Shown in pieces: positions 21,515 through 33,245 of a stretch of DNA of 64,000 nt. Position numbers and translations under genes: made by a program. The stretch comes from Brachionus plicatilis (taxonomy: Eukaryota > Rotifera > Eurotatoria > Ploima > Brachionidae): positions 112,941 to 176,940 of the forward strand of contig QEOQ01000602.1 of assembly GCA_010279815.1 (NCBI GenBank), written 5' to 3'. The notes beneath the pieces were generated by a model. It was not told where the DNA came from, made no database searches, and saw nothing but the letters and a program-made list of their open reading frames with translations. Numbering within the stretch: the first letter of the stretch is position 1; each line of letters begins with the position of its first letter.

Positions 21515-24500
21515 ATGGCAAATAAACTGGTCAACAGTTTGAACATATTTCTGGGCATCAGGGAACCAAACGTGACCTTTTGTCTGGACATATCAGGCAG
21601 CATGTACAACTCATTGAACACTGTCAAAGAACAACTCATTCAATATCTGTTGGAACAATCAGTATTGGCCAAACTCAATCTAAATCGTTTGTTTAACTTG
21701 ACTGCGTTCAGCACCGAAGTGTATCCATGGGCGTCAAGCATGGTCCTATGGAACACTTCGACAGTGAACTCGGCCATCAATTGGATAAAGGATTTGGAGA
21801 CACAAACAGGAACAAACACTCTAGATGCCTTGATAACCGCGTTTAAAGACGAAATGAACCACGCAGTGGTGCTCGTTACCGACGACATACCAGACCAGGA
21901 GCCTTATCAAGTATTGAACCAAATATCCTACCATGCCAGAGGAAGACCAGTCCATTGCATATACATCACAAATGGTCGTGATGAGGATCGCTCAGCCATC
22001 GAATTCTTACAAAATCTGTCCACAATTACCAGAGGATTTTTCAAAATTGTCAACATTGGTCGATTTGGAGTGGAAAAAATAACTCCAATCAACCAGGACC
22101 TGTCCACCCATGTACAGTTAACTAATTTGGCCTTAAACGCTGCCGGATATTCAACACTAGGACCAGTTGTTTCTCGATCTGTCACTAATTTATATCCACC
22201 TGCTCCCCTGGTCAGCTCATTTGCCTATCCGAACTGGCTGAATAAGCCCGATGTCTACACTTATCCGTCTTTTGTTACATTTCCAAAAGTGGTTCTGACT
22301 CAAGATGGAAGAATTCCGGACAAATCTGTGGCCTGGAGTAGATTTAGACCGGTCAAAGTTTTGTACGATGGAACAGTTTGTGGTCTCACGGCCCTGAACA
22401 ATTTTCCGATCGCCAAAGACATCGCTTATACCCCCGATGCTGGCAGTCTATTAACAAACAAGGCCGTATTGGCCAGATCCAATCTAGATGGATACTACCA
22501 CAAAGGAAAAATATACAATCAGGTAAAAACTTTTATTTAAAAATTAAATCTTATTGAATTCAATATTTAAAAAATATGATTTTATGTGCCTGAAGCCTTT
22601 TTACTTAATTAGGTGGAAGTCAAAAGGCCTCAGGTTTTAACACTAAAATAATTTAACTCAGATTTAATTCTAAATTTAATTTAATGCTTTTGGTTAATAG
22701 TTAATTGTTCTGAGCTTTTTGTTTAGAGTTTGTCTGATTGAAAATTGTAAAGATGGCAACAAAATTTATTTCATTTTTAAATCTTAAAATTAAAGGGAAG
22801 CAAAACAATGAAATTTTCTGAGAAAAAAAATTGAAAACTTTAGAGAAAATTTATTGAAAAAATTTTAGCGAGTAAACTTTCTTTTTATTTAACTTTTTTA
22901 GTGTCATAAATGTCAATTAATTTATTTAAAAATAAATATAGCATTTTTGTGATTTTCGAATAATTTTTACTCGATTATCTCTTTTAATTTTTATATTTGA
23001 AATGTTTACATTAATTCCTCAATTAAATTACCAATTATCGAACTTAATCAATTGTATTAAGATCCATAATGTTTTATCAAAAAATCTATAATTGGACACT
23101 ACAATCTAAATTTTCAAAAAAAATTATTTCTCTAATATTTTTTTTTAGAATATTTCCACAAAAAGATTGTCTTTTATTCTATAAGAATTAAATTTAAAAA
23201 ATGATCAATTGTTAGTTGAAATGGTTCTTAAACTAAATATTTATTAGGTCTCGGTAAATATTTGGGCAAAAATTTTCTTTGTTTAGTTTACAATTTTGTT
23301 CAAATATTAAAATAATTGAAATATATTCAAATAAATTTGAACTTGTTTTTTAAAAATTTAAAATTTTTGTAATTTCAATAAGAAAAATACGCTTCTTATA
23401 ATCTTTTAGTAAGATTATCTATTTTGAGATTTTTAAAAAGATATTTTCAATCTTGAATTTATTCAAGGATTTACAATCTAACTTACCAATTTTCTCTCTT
23501 AAAGATATTTTAGTTTTCGAAACCTCTTAATCTCTTGAATGCAAGCGTGCATCGTTCTTATTTCTTTTTCTAAATTGAGTTGAATCGAATTTCTTTTTCT
23601 TGACCTAAGTCTTCATAAATTTTGAGGATTTTTTGAAACTTTTCTGCATTACCAACATAAATGTACTAAAGTTAATTAAGTTATTTATATTTTATATTTT
23701 CGAAATCAATTTTTCAATTACATCAAAAATGTTTTTGTTTATATTGTTTAACAAAGACATTTCAGGTCTTATTAATTCATTGATTTTTAGATCACAAATT
23801 TTTCACTCAAAAATGATTTAATAAATTGATTCACCTCAACAACAGTGAACGTTCAGTTCATATGAATTATTTTATTATAGAGTTTTTTTGATAGAATTTT
23901 TTTAAAGGGATAAAATATAGAAAACAATTCAAAAAGAATTATCTTTTTTTTTAGAATAATAATTTTTCTAATTTTTCATTGAGAATAAATTGAAAAAATA
24001 TTAAAAATTTTCCTTTAATCTACAAAAAATGAAAATTTTAGTTGAAAAAAATGTATTTCAAGAGTTAATAAAACATAAATGCATTTAAATTTTGTTTTAA
24101 AAATAATTTTAAATTTATTTAATGGCTTAGTTTTTTGGTAGCAGCTAATTATATTTTATAGTATCTAATTTTTAGTAGATAAAAATACTGTAGAAAATTA
24201 TTTTTCTTAGTAGCAAAATAAATTGATTAGCAGATAATTTTATTTTTCAGTATATAAATGTTGTCAATTAAAAGATAACATTTAATTTAATTACAAGAAA
24301 ATTTTTGAAATAAAGAATAAAATGACATTCACACCTGTTCCTCAAAGAATAACTGATAAAGTAGCATGACAAGTGGATTTCTGGTAATTTTACGTTAATT
24401 TACGTAAAAATTAGTAAAAATGAAAAGGCCAAAAAAAGCTCAATTTTTGAATTTTTTATTATTTTCTTATAAATTTTGAAAAAATTAGTTCCTATTTATA

Positions 24501-27500
24501 TGTTTATATTTTACCAAAAGTTTATTTTTTTTATTATTATTTACTAATTTTTACGTAAATTTAGGTAAAAATGGAAAATAATAAAAAATTCAAAAAATTG
24601 AGCTTTTTTTGGCCTTTTTATTTTTACTAATTTTTACGTAAAATTACCAGAAATCCACTTGTCAAATCGGAACTGTATCATTGAAATTGGTTATTTTTTT
24701 TTCATATGATTTAATTAGCTGCTACCAAAAAATAAATATATGCTTATAAAAATAAATATCTTTTTTCATAAATAATTTATCTTTTTTCATAATTAAAATT
24801 AGATACGAAAGAATATAATTAGCTGCTACCAAAAAATATGTTCTTTATTTAATCTTTAAATTTTTCTATTAAAGTTTCTAGAATTTCTATAAAAAAAAAT
24901 TCTATGAGTATATTTCTATGAAATATTTTTCTATTTTTTTTTAAATTTTATTAATTTTCTATGAATTGACACATCAATCTCTACAGCTCTTTGGAATATC
25001 AAAATTTTTTGTTTAAATTAAAGGCGAACCAAAATAGGATCAGGTGAACAAATAATTTCCAAGATTTCAAATGAACACTTTTTGAGCCATATTTTTATGA
25101 TATTTTTTGAGATTTGTTCATTTAACGCAACGATATTAGTAAGGAAACTTAATTATTGATTTGAAGATCTAAATAAATTCGAATACTTAAATTAGTTTTA
25201 TCTGAAATATGCCATATTTCAGTATATTTCTAATAGTTTCTAATAGCACCGTGCTATTAGAAACTATTAGAAAAATTAATTTTTTATTATTTCGATTTTT
25301 TATTAACTAAAATTTTTGAGTTCTGGTATGGCACTATTGTTATAAAATTTAAATAAAAAGTAAAAAAAAATATTTACGATTAAAAAATCGATTTTATCGA
25401 GATTTAGAATTGGTAAAATGACTAATTAAATAGTTTTTCTTGTTTTGTTTTTTTCTTAATTCTCGATGCTAATTTATTATGCATTTGGTGCAGCACCTAG
25501 AATTAAGAAAAAAAAGTCTTAGTTTGTAATTTCGAACAATATATTAGAGTAATTCATTTTGTAAATTTTCAAATTTTTACGTAACTTTTCTATTACAATT
25601 ATACAATTTACAAATTATCAAATAATTTTTTTAGTTTTTTAAATTTTTTTCTAATTTTTGTCCAATTTATGAATTTTTAAATATTTTAAAAATTAATTCT
25701 AAACAAAAACAAAATTATTTAATTCCAAAAGAACAATTTTTCAAATTTTATTCAATAGACAGTTGTCAATATTTTTTTTAATTATTAATTATTTTGGTAA
25801 TTAAAATATTCAAAAATTTTTGATAGATATTGGCTCATCGATTTATGGTCCAATTCGGCCCGAACCAACACGGCAAGTATTTAGACAGTATTTACCAAGA
25901 CACAGCCATTTATGACATAATCCACTATGATGATGCATATTCCCATTCAATAAAAACTAAAGACAAAGTACTAGCTTTGATAGATGGCAAAGAAAAGTAC
26001 GCTCCAGCTGAAGTGTTGGAAGGCTATGAAAAGCGCAGCTCAAACCCCACGGACTCGGACTCGCAACTGACAGTCAGCTTTTGCAATGGAAAGACACGAA
26101 CATTGCCATTTAATGAAGCTATTTGGATCCCGGACGCCATGTTTGAACGAATTAACTTCGAGTTAAATCTACCATCAGTAGCCAGAAAATACCTTGAAGA
26201 ATTAAACGAAGATTATCCGCTTAAAAATTTGCCCGGGTACCCGGTAAAAGCAAACAAAACTCCTAGTCTAGACTTTGTCATCATGCCTAGGATGATTTAT
26301 GATATTTGGCCTTATTTTGTACCATTTTATCCTCTCTATTCCGGACTATATCCTACCATATCTGGATGCAGTGTAGAGACTACTTCATTTTTGTCCAATA
26401 CACCGAGCACGGCACCTGTTTATTACCGATCGGTGCGATCAAATCCGGCAGTTGTAGATGCTGAGTCGATCAATAAGAGCATCATGGGCTCACAGTTGAC
26501 TCCAGACCAATTGGACGATAAGATACGCGAGCAGATTCACAAAAACAGGCATTTGCTACGCCCAAAGAGCCCCGAAATTGAACGAAAACATAACTGCCTT
26601 TGCCAAAGACCAGTCAGTCCACCTGCCTGTCTCAAAAAGAATCATCTTAAAGAACAATCAAATAAATACTATGAAGAATATTTAGAAAAAATAAAAAAAT
26701 TGTATGATGATGTTAGAAGAGAAAGTTGTTGTGATCACCGAGCCAAATCGGTCACATTTATGTGCCATAGTGATGATGAATGTGACCCCAAAGAAAATAA
26801 ATCTGTGAATACGGAAATTTCGTTCACTAAAAATACCAAGCCAAAACGTCAAAGCCTTAGCTCCAGTAAGTGCCAAATTCCGGCGCGAAGACACTGGAAA
26901 TGTTTTTTTTAAAATTATTTTATTTTGATTCAATAAAATTTTATTTTCTAAAAAAAGTTCTTTTTAAAGATGTTCCTGACCGCTTTGGTAACCCAAAGGT
27001 TAATATTGGTCTACCAGATAGACCTGGCCTAAAGCCTAAGCCAAATTTTGTTAGCACTAGCATGGATAGCATTGGCTTTAAACGAGAAAAAGTTTTTCAG
27101 CGCGAACAGGACCGACTTGATAAAATGAACCAGCATTTTGCCAAAGAAGAACTGCGCGATCAGTATCATCGAAATTATTCAAACGAAGTGGCTCAATTTG
27201 AAAAGAGAAGAACAGAAATGGCTGAGTTAAAAAATATGGAGAGAAATTTGGCGAAAAAAGAGCTTAATCAAAATTATATACAGCAGATTGACTCAGGGTA
27301 AGTCCAAATTTTATAATAATTACAAATTATTTAAAATACAGATGGCAAAGTTGACCAAATAAAGAAAAAGTCAAATGCTTGTAAATCATTTATTTTAAAT
27401 AATTTATCAAGTCAATACTTTGCTACCAGTCTTTTTTCAAAGACCTGGCAATGCTTTGGTCATTCTTTTAATCGATTTAAAGAAATTTAATTGAAGCTTG

Positions 27501-29375
27501 AAAATAGAGACTCAGTTTAAATTTTTTTTAAAAAATAGCTTTAAATCTTTATTCAAAATCTGAAAAAGTTGTTTTGATTTTAATTATTTTTAAAAGCTGA
27601 AGTTGCTCATTAATTATTTTTATTTAGAATATTTAAATTTAAGCTTGGAAATTTAAATTTTGAAACTAAAATTAAGAGAAAAATCTGTTCAAACTTTAGG
27701 ATTACTTTCATTTATTTATCAATTTTATTTTGTCTAGATTTTTCTTAAATTTTTTTTTTAAGTAAAGTATTTAAAAGTTTAAAAGTTTAAATTCAATAAT
27801 ATTATATTGAATTTCAAAAATATTTTTAATATACAAGAAGGGTAAAACTTTCAATTCTTTAGATGTCTATAAACATTAATATTTTGTTTATTAAAAGTCT
27901 CATACTCGAAAATAAAAACACAATTTTTCATCATATTCAGATAGGATCAGATTTTTCATTGTGTGGACAAAATTTAAAAGTCTCATTATTTTGAGATTGA
28001 AATTTATTTTTAAGAATTGAAATTTTTAAAATTTAACTTCATTTTTTATTAATCCTTTTTTGATGTTTTTAAGATAAACAAGATTCCTGAAAAATTTACC
28101 AAATATCAAATATTTTTAATTAAAAAATTTACTTAACAAAATATAATTATTTTGGCAAAGCTTTGAATGATGAAGTAAATTTTAAAATATTTAGTGTCTT
28201 ATTAAATTTCTAATTTTCTGTAACCTTTGAAAAATTAACTCATAAAATTAAACTGAGTTATTTTCTTATTAAATCTAATTAGCTAAATTTTAAACTTATT
28301 AAGGTCTTTTTGCCCCAGTCACTTTGACATTTTAATTACCCACCTTAAAGGTTTTTTGAATTACAATTTTTCAAAATGTCATTCAAGTTATTATTTGAAA
28401 AATTTTACGGGTATAAACGATTTACATCATTTTTTTATATACACTCAAACGTGAATTCTCAAAAATAGCTAAATAATTTCATTTCTATTTATGAAATATC
28501 AAATTTCATTTTAAAAATTTAAAAAAGTTTATAATTTCCACTTGTAAAATATTTTGCCAAAAATAAATTTAAATCGCATATTACTAATGAGAGCTGTCAC
28601 ATTTTTTCCCAAATTACTTTCTTTTCTCAGAAAAATTTCTTAAATTAATGTCATATAATTTTAATTTAATAAAATATTAATAAAAAATACTCTACCTAGA
28701 TAAATAGATATTAAATTTCAAGCATTTAAGAATCAAGTAACATTAATCAAGTAATTTGTTTGAAAGTCAAATACAAGCTTTTGTTAATCATAAGTATTCT
28801 TCAAAATCAAAAAAAGCATTAAGATAAAATTAGAATTTTTTTTAGTTTTAAAATCCATGAATTACAATTAATTAACCAAACATTAAGAAAAAATAAATTT
28901 AAAAAAATGATCATTCTATTTGAATATAGAATAAATAACCTTGCCAAGTGAATAAAAGTTAGATATTATTTTGCTAATTAATCTTTCCAATTCCATTAAA
29001 TGCAATTAATTTGAAAATTAAAATAAAAATTATTAAATACTTTAGGTCGTTTTTAGACAAACTTCACTGTAGCTTTTAATAATATATTTTATTGAAAAAT
29101 AAAAAATAATTTTTTTTTATTAAATCAGAAAAGTTGATATTGAAGCTAAAGAACAAGCCAAATTGGCATATCTTAGAAACTTGACCAATAAAAGAAACTT
29201 GGAATCGATGTACAAAGTAAAAGAAAATGAGTTTAAAGAAGCGAACAAAGTCGCGTACAAAAAAATCGAGCAGGATAAAAGAAACCAGTTTTATCACGAC
29301 CGATTGCTAGTTGAGGAAGCGTTCAGAAAGGCACAGCAAGCTCATTCAAAAAAAGTCTACACCAAAAATCACTAA
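21515..29375 (+). CDS. vWA and DUF4537-like domain protein (4 exons)
   Basis: Exons are 21515-22522, 25827-26865, 26970-27297 and 29129-29375, giving about 873 aa. An N-terminal von Willebrand factor A domain carries the metal-ion-dependent adhesion motif DISGS at residues 25-29, with later conserved Thr and Asp sites (TGTNT, VTDD). A DUF4537-like region follows and crosses the first intron: AVLARSNLDGYYHKGKI, then VLALIDGKEKYAPAEVLEGYE and LTVSFCNGKTRTLP. This recalls the VWA3/C11orf16 group of proteins. The last 200 residues are rich in Lys, Glu, Arg and Gln and look like a long helix or coiled coil. The start ATG at 21515 directly precedes the vWA fold. No signal peptide is seen, so it is probably intracellular. 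Function is unknown to me. The acceptor of exon 3 has an in-frame alternative about 12 bp upstream. Confidence 0.78.
24131..24836. mobile_element. MITE with GGTAGCAGC ends, split by another MITE
   Basis: The left end TTTTTTGGTAGCAGCTAATT (24131-24150) is mirrored by a right end finishing at 24836. Inverted similarity continues through TATCTAATTTT. A third, partial copy of the right end lies at about 24712-24732. The element at 24367-24664 sits inside it and must have arrived later. No clear target duplication is visible. Confidence 0.5.
24367..24664. mobile_element. MITE with TGACAAGTGG ends, nested
   Basis: TGACAAGTGGATTTCTGG begins at 24367, and its complement ends at 24664. The arms match for close to 90 bp, passing through AGGCCAAAAAAAGCTCAA. 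Its TTACGT-rich interior has no ORF. The good arm identity and its nested position suggest it is younger than the surrounding element. Confidence 0.65.
25228..25272. repeat. 45-bp near-perfect palindrome
   Basis: TTCTAATAGTTTCTAATAGC plus two bases (25228-25249) is followed after one base by its exact complement (25251-25272). The arm itself contains a repeated TTCTAATAG unit. It could form a cruciform in DNA or a hairpin in the intron RNA. Confidence 0.75.
25383..25500. repeat. Dispersed repeat copy B
   Basis: This shares the block AATCGATTTTAT-GAGATTTAGAATT and a TTTTTTCTTAATT motif with 12030-12140, and ends near TGCATTTGGTGCAGCACC. It is a diverged interspersed repeat whose ends I cannot fix. 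Confidence 0.4.
27298..29128. other. Third intron of the vWA gene, nothing recognised
   Basis: A 1.8-kb stretch of A/T-rich sequence between the GTAAGT donor at 27298 and the AG at 29127-29128. I see no ORF of note, no clear inverted-end element and no RNA gene. Confidence 0.5.
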
Positions 29376-29560
29376 AGCACACTTTTTTTAAAACTGTTCT
29401 AAACAGTTAATTTTTACACTTTTTTAATAAAAAATTTTTTTTTACTAATCTAAATGGATAATGTTTACAAAATAAAAAGATTTTAAATTTTAAATAAATT
29501 TATTAAAATAAAAAACAAAGCGATCAGATCTTGTAATTATTTGCATTAATTACAAGGCGT

Positions 29561-30157
29561 CTAAAGTCTAAGAACTTTTGAGTCATTGGCATCTTGGGCT
29601 ATGAATATAGGAATTGTGTGGGCACTTGTCGTATGGCTTTTGATTCGGCGTCTTTCATAGTCGTTGGTAACACAAGTGCATCCGAGAATGGACGAGCCGA
29701 TTATAGCCGCTAAGATGGAGCATGCAAAACATGGAACCATAAGCCAAAAGCTCCAACCAAGTTCAACTTTTACTTGCTGATAATTGTAGTCGAAAACAAA
29801 TATCCATCCCACTGAGTTGAACACAAGGGACAGAAGAGTGACCACTTCTGCACCAATTACAAAATACAGAGCAAAGCTGTCTTTGAATTTGATTGAAAAA
29901 TGTGCCACTTGGGACACCAGGATTAGAACCAAACTGAGAATGTTGAGCGCTGTGCCAGTTGCAATCAAAGCTGGCGGGTTCTCTTTAAAACATCGCTCAC
30001 GTGTTTCAGTGCCGAATTTGCATGCTTTCCACAAAGAACCGAATACTTTAATGTCCCATACTTCGGTGGCAATGCTAACATAGTTTAATACATTGGAGGC
30101 AAAAATAAAGAAAAGCATGACCACTAGGCCCACTTTGAACAGTGATATTCGGAACAT
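29561..30157 (-). CDS. Claudin/PMP22-like tetraspan membrane protein
   Basis: This is a single-exon gene of 198 aa. Four hydrophobic segments are visible at about residues 8-28, 62-85, 94-121 and 136-160, with short cytoplasmic ends. The first extracellular loop has W34, then GSLW (40-43), C46 and C56, which is the W...(G)LW...C...C signature of the claudin/PMP22/EMP superfamily. Such proteins sit in the plasma membrane and form or modify cell junctions. The C-terminal tail is rich in Arg, His and Thr and ends KVLRL, without an obvious PDZ-binding end. The ATG at 30157 directly precedes TM1. The gene converges on the vWA gene, with 185 bp between the stops. Family membership is likely; the exact subfamily is not determined. 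Confidence 0.72.
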   Translation of the reverse strand: MFRISLFKVGLVVMLFFIFASNVLNYVSIATEVWDIKVFGSLWKACKFGTETRERCFKENPPALIATGTALNILSLVLILVSQVAHFSIKFKDSFALYFVIGAEVVTLLSLVFNSVGWIFVFDYNYQQVKVELGWSFWLMVPCFACSILAAIIGSSILGCTCVTNDYERRRIKSHTTSAHTIPIFIAQDANDSKVLRL

Positions 30158-33100
30158 GGTTTTTTAAAAGTCTAAATTAACTAAATGAATTTAAAAAATA
30201 AATTTGCTTGGGATTTATGAGTCTAGAAATAAAATATCACCTTAGTTAAACTTAAAATATTTAGCTTTTATTTATGGATATTTGTTTTTATTGTCGAAGT
30301 TACGGCTAAAGTGAATGGAAGCCGACGCTTAGTCTAATACTTTATTGAGGCAAACTGTCATAATAAAATTTAAATTTTAAATTAAATTACTTAATTTAAA
30401 AAGTGACTTTTTAAGGTTAGCAAAACAAGTGCGCCTACACTGGGTATTAGATGCCTTTGAATTGGTTTAGCTACATTTTAGAAATTTTGAACTGAATTTT
30501 TTTTTTAACAAAAAATATCAAATCTAGAATAACACGAATGATGATAATTAAGTTTAAATTTCATCTAAAAGCAAAACAACAAACAAAAAATTAGCTTAGT
30601 CCCAACATTGTTTTGTCAATTGTTGGGGATTAAGTGCGAAATTAATCACAATTTTTTTGGTAGCTTCTTCAACTTGGTGTATTTTTCTTTTGACAAATTT
30701 AATTAAAATTTTTAATTTAATTACACCCAAGGTAAACTCATCTTGATCCTAGTTGCAAACAAAATTGCGCAATAATTTAATCTAAAAGTGATAAACTTAT
30801 TCGGATTAGCATTTTTGCTCTTAAGCCGCTGCAAATTAATTTCGTAGCTAAAAAATCCACTGGTCACTTTATAACTTTTTGAAGCATCCTTTATCAAAGA
30901 TTTTTAAAATTATTCTTTTTCAGAATTTGTTAGTTATGCAACTAAATGGTATTAGATATTTATTAAAATATCAGATTTTAGTAAAAATTAAAAGACAATC
31001 TTACATAATTTTATTTGAAAAAAATTAAAAAATCTCAAAATTTTTATTCGAGTAAAAACCAGGAGAACTAAAAAAATCAAAACAAGAGCACCATTGTTCA
31101 ACAATAAAAAGTAAAATTTTAAAATTTAAGTATTTTGTTATTTTTACTAAAATTATTTTTTAAATGATCTTTATTTTGACATCTGATTAAAAAAAAGCTG
31201 TTTTTAAAATAATTCATCATTTCTAAGTATTCAGAAATACTTGAAAAATAAAAAAATCTTCTTCGAGTTCAATTTTTTAGTGAAATAATATTGTTTTATA
31301 AATAAATTTAAGACTTTTTAACATTAACTTTGGTATTGTTAAAACTGATGCAAAAATAATCTAGCAATTTTTTGAAAAGATGTCTAAAATTACTGTTGAA
31401 AAAGTGATAAAGGTTAACTAAAATTTACATATATGTATGTTCTCAATTTTAGAGAATTATTAATTAGATCAATAAAACATTTAAATTTTAATTAATGATA
31501 TTTATTGAGGCTGCTACAAACAAATAAATTTTTTTATTAAAGTTAATTAACCTTAAAATAGGAAAAATAAAATTTTAAGAAAAAAAAACATTTGAAGATT
31601 ATAAAAATTAAAAAAAAAGAAAAAAAAAGAAAAATTTAACTTTTGGTTTATAGCAAAATGAACGAAAATCCATTCAAAAATTTCTAGTCTGATTGTTCTT
31701 TGATTTTCTAAGCTAGTAATAATAGAATCAGATATGCTATCACTACTGACTCACTTTTTTTTAAAAAGAATTCTAAAAGTATTAGTATTTTTAATTGAAA
31801 TGAGATCGGTTTACGATTATTAAAAAAAACTGTTGATTTTTTCTTGGAGAGTTTTGCTGGAGGTTAAGGCATAGTGTTTTAAGAAATATTAAGAAGAAAG
31901 ATAATTAAATATGATAGAGTAAATGAATTCTTTAAAAAATTTTATCTTGCATCCTTTGTATTTTAGATAAAAGAAATATTAAGATATTACTCCAGAATTT
32001 ATCATAAGTGATAACATCGTTTCATACCATAACAAATTTTTGCTTTATTTTAAAAACATAATAATATTGCAGTAAATTTTAAGTGTAAATTAATGTTGAT
32101 GGCTTAAATCAGGGTTACAAGAATGACTTTTAGGTTAATATCAATTTCACATGTAAATGGATAATGACAGAAAATATTGCATAAATGTTTTGTTAATTTT
32201 AAATTATTACTATTTTTTTTAAATAAAATTTATCAAATAATTGTGAAATAATATTTATTTATTTATTTGATACAAAAATAATTAGTAAAAAAAATTTAAA
32301 TGAATTAAGAAAAGATTGATAATAAGGATTAACGAGCAAACAAGAGACGACTAAGATAAGATTTTATAAATAAATAAATAAAAAATTTTAGAGCAAACTA
32401 ATTTTTTTGTCAACATTGTCGATTCATATTTTAATCCAAACTGGTCAATAATATTTATTGATTTTGATCAACTTAAGCATTTGATTAACAAATTATTTTT
32501 ATTAGTTTATTTTTTTAGATATGGATTGTTTTCATTTGGGATTAGACAGAAAGTCTAAACATCATTCCGAAATGTATCTTTTTAAAAAAATATATCAAAG
32601 GAAATAGTGGACATATTAATCATGTAATTCAGTTAAATCAAATTATGATCGAAAAATTAGGATTTTTAAATAGAGACTAGAAAATTTTGTAACTCACAGC
32701 TTCGATTTTAATCTTCTTTTTAAGAATACTCTTTTTTAAATATATTTAATAACTTTAATAAGATCAAAGAATTTTATCTTTTTTTTTAATTGAGTAGATT
32801 TAGTATTTTCTATTTGTATTAATTGATTCTATGACAAAAACTAAATTAATAATGACTAAAATAACTTTTTCAATGAATTTTTTTACTAAATTTAATTTGA
32901 TCAAATTAAAAATTTATTTAGTTAAATATTGATTAACCAAAAAAAATATTGAAAATAGACTTTTATTTTTTCAAAATGAATAAAAAAATGGCTCAATCTA
33001 TCTTTACAACAAAACTTTGTACAAAATTCGTTCTAAAGAACAAAAAGGTGCTTCAAGCATCAGTCTATATTTTGCTTCTTTTTTTTTTAATTAGAAAAAA

Positions 33101-33245
33101 AGTTGTTTGTTTAGAGATTAAAAAAATTTGACCAAAATATTTTAATATTTTTGTTTAAATAGGACTTAATTATTAATCTTTGTTTTTCGATTAAAAAATA
33201 ATTCTTTAAATCTTTCAGAACTTGTTTATTTAGAAAATGTACATT
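30158..33245. other. Intergenic region, nothing recognised
   Basis: The spacer lies between the claudin-like gene and the 3' end of paxillin, both on the minus strand. It is AT-rich throughout. The first few hundred bases have somewhat more mixed composition and probably include the claudin-like promoter. The ORF at 32949-33131 is low-complexity and not supported. Confidence 0.5.

Larger units (their letters stand above)
22523..25826. other. 3.3-kb first intron of the vWA gene
   Basis: The intron is AT-rich and repeat-bearing. It contains a nested pair of inverted-repeat elements (24131-24836 and 24367-24664), a 45-bp palindrome at 25228-25272 and a dispersed repeat copy at 25383-25500. I see no coding sequence inside it. 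Confidence 0.6.
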
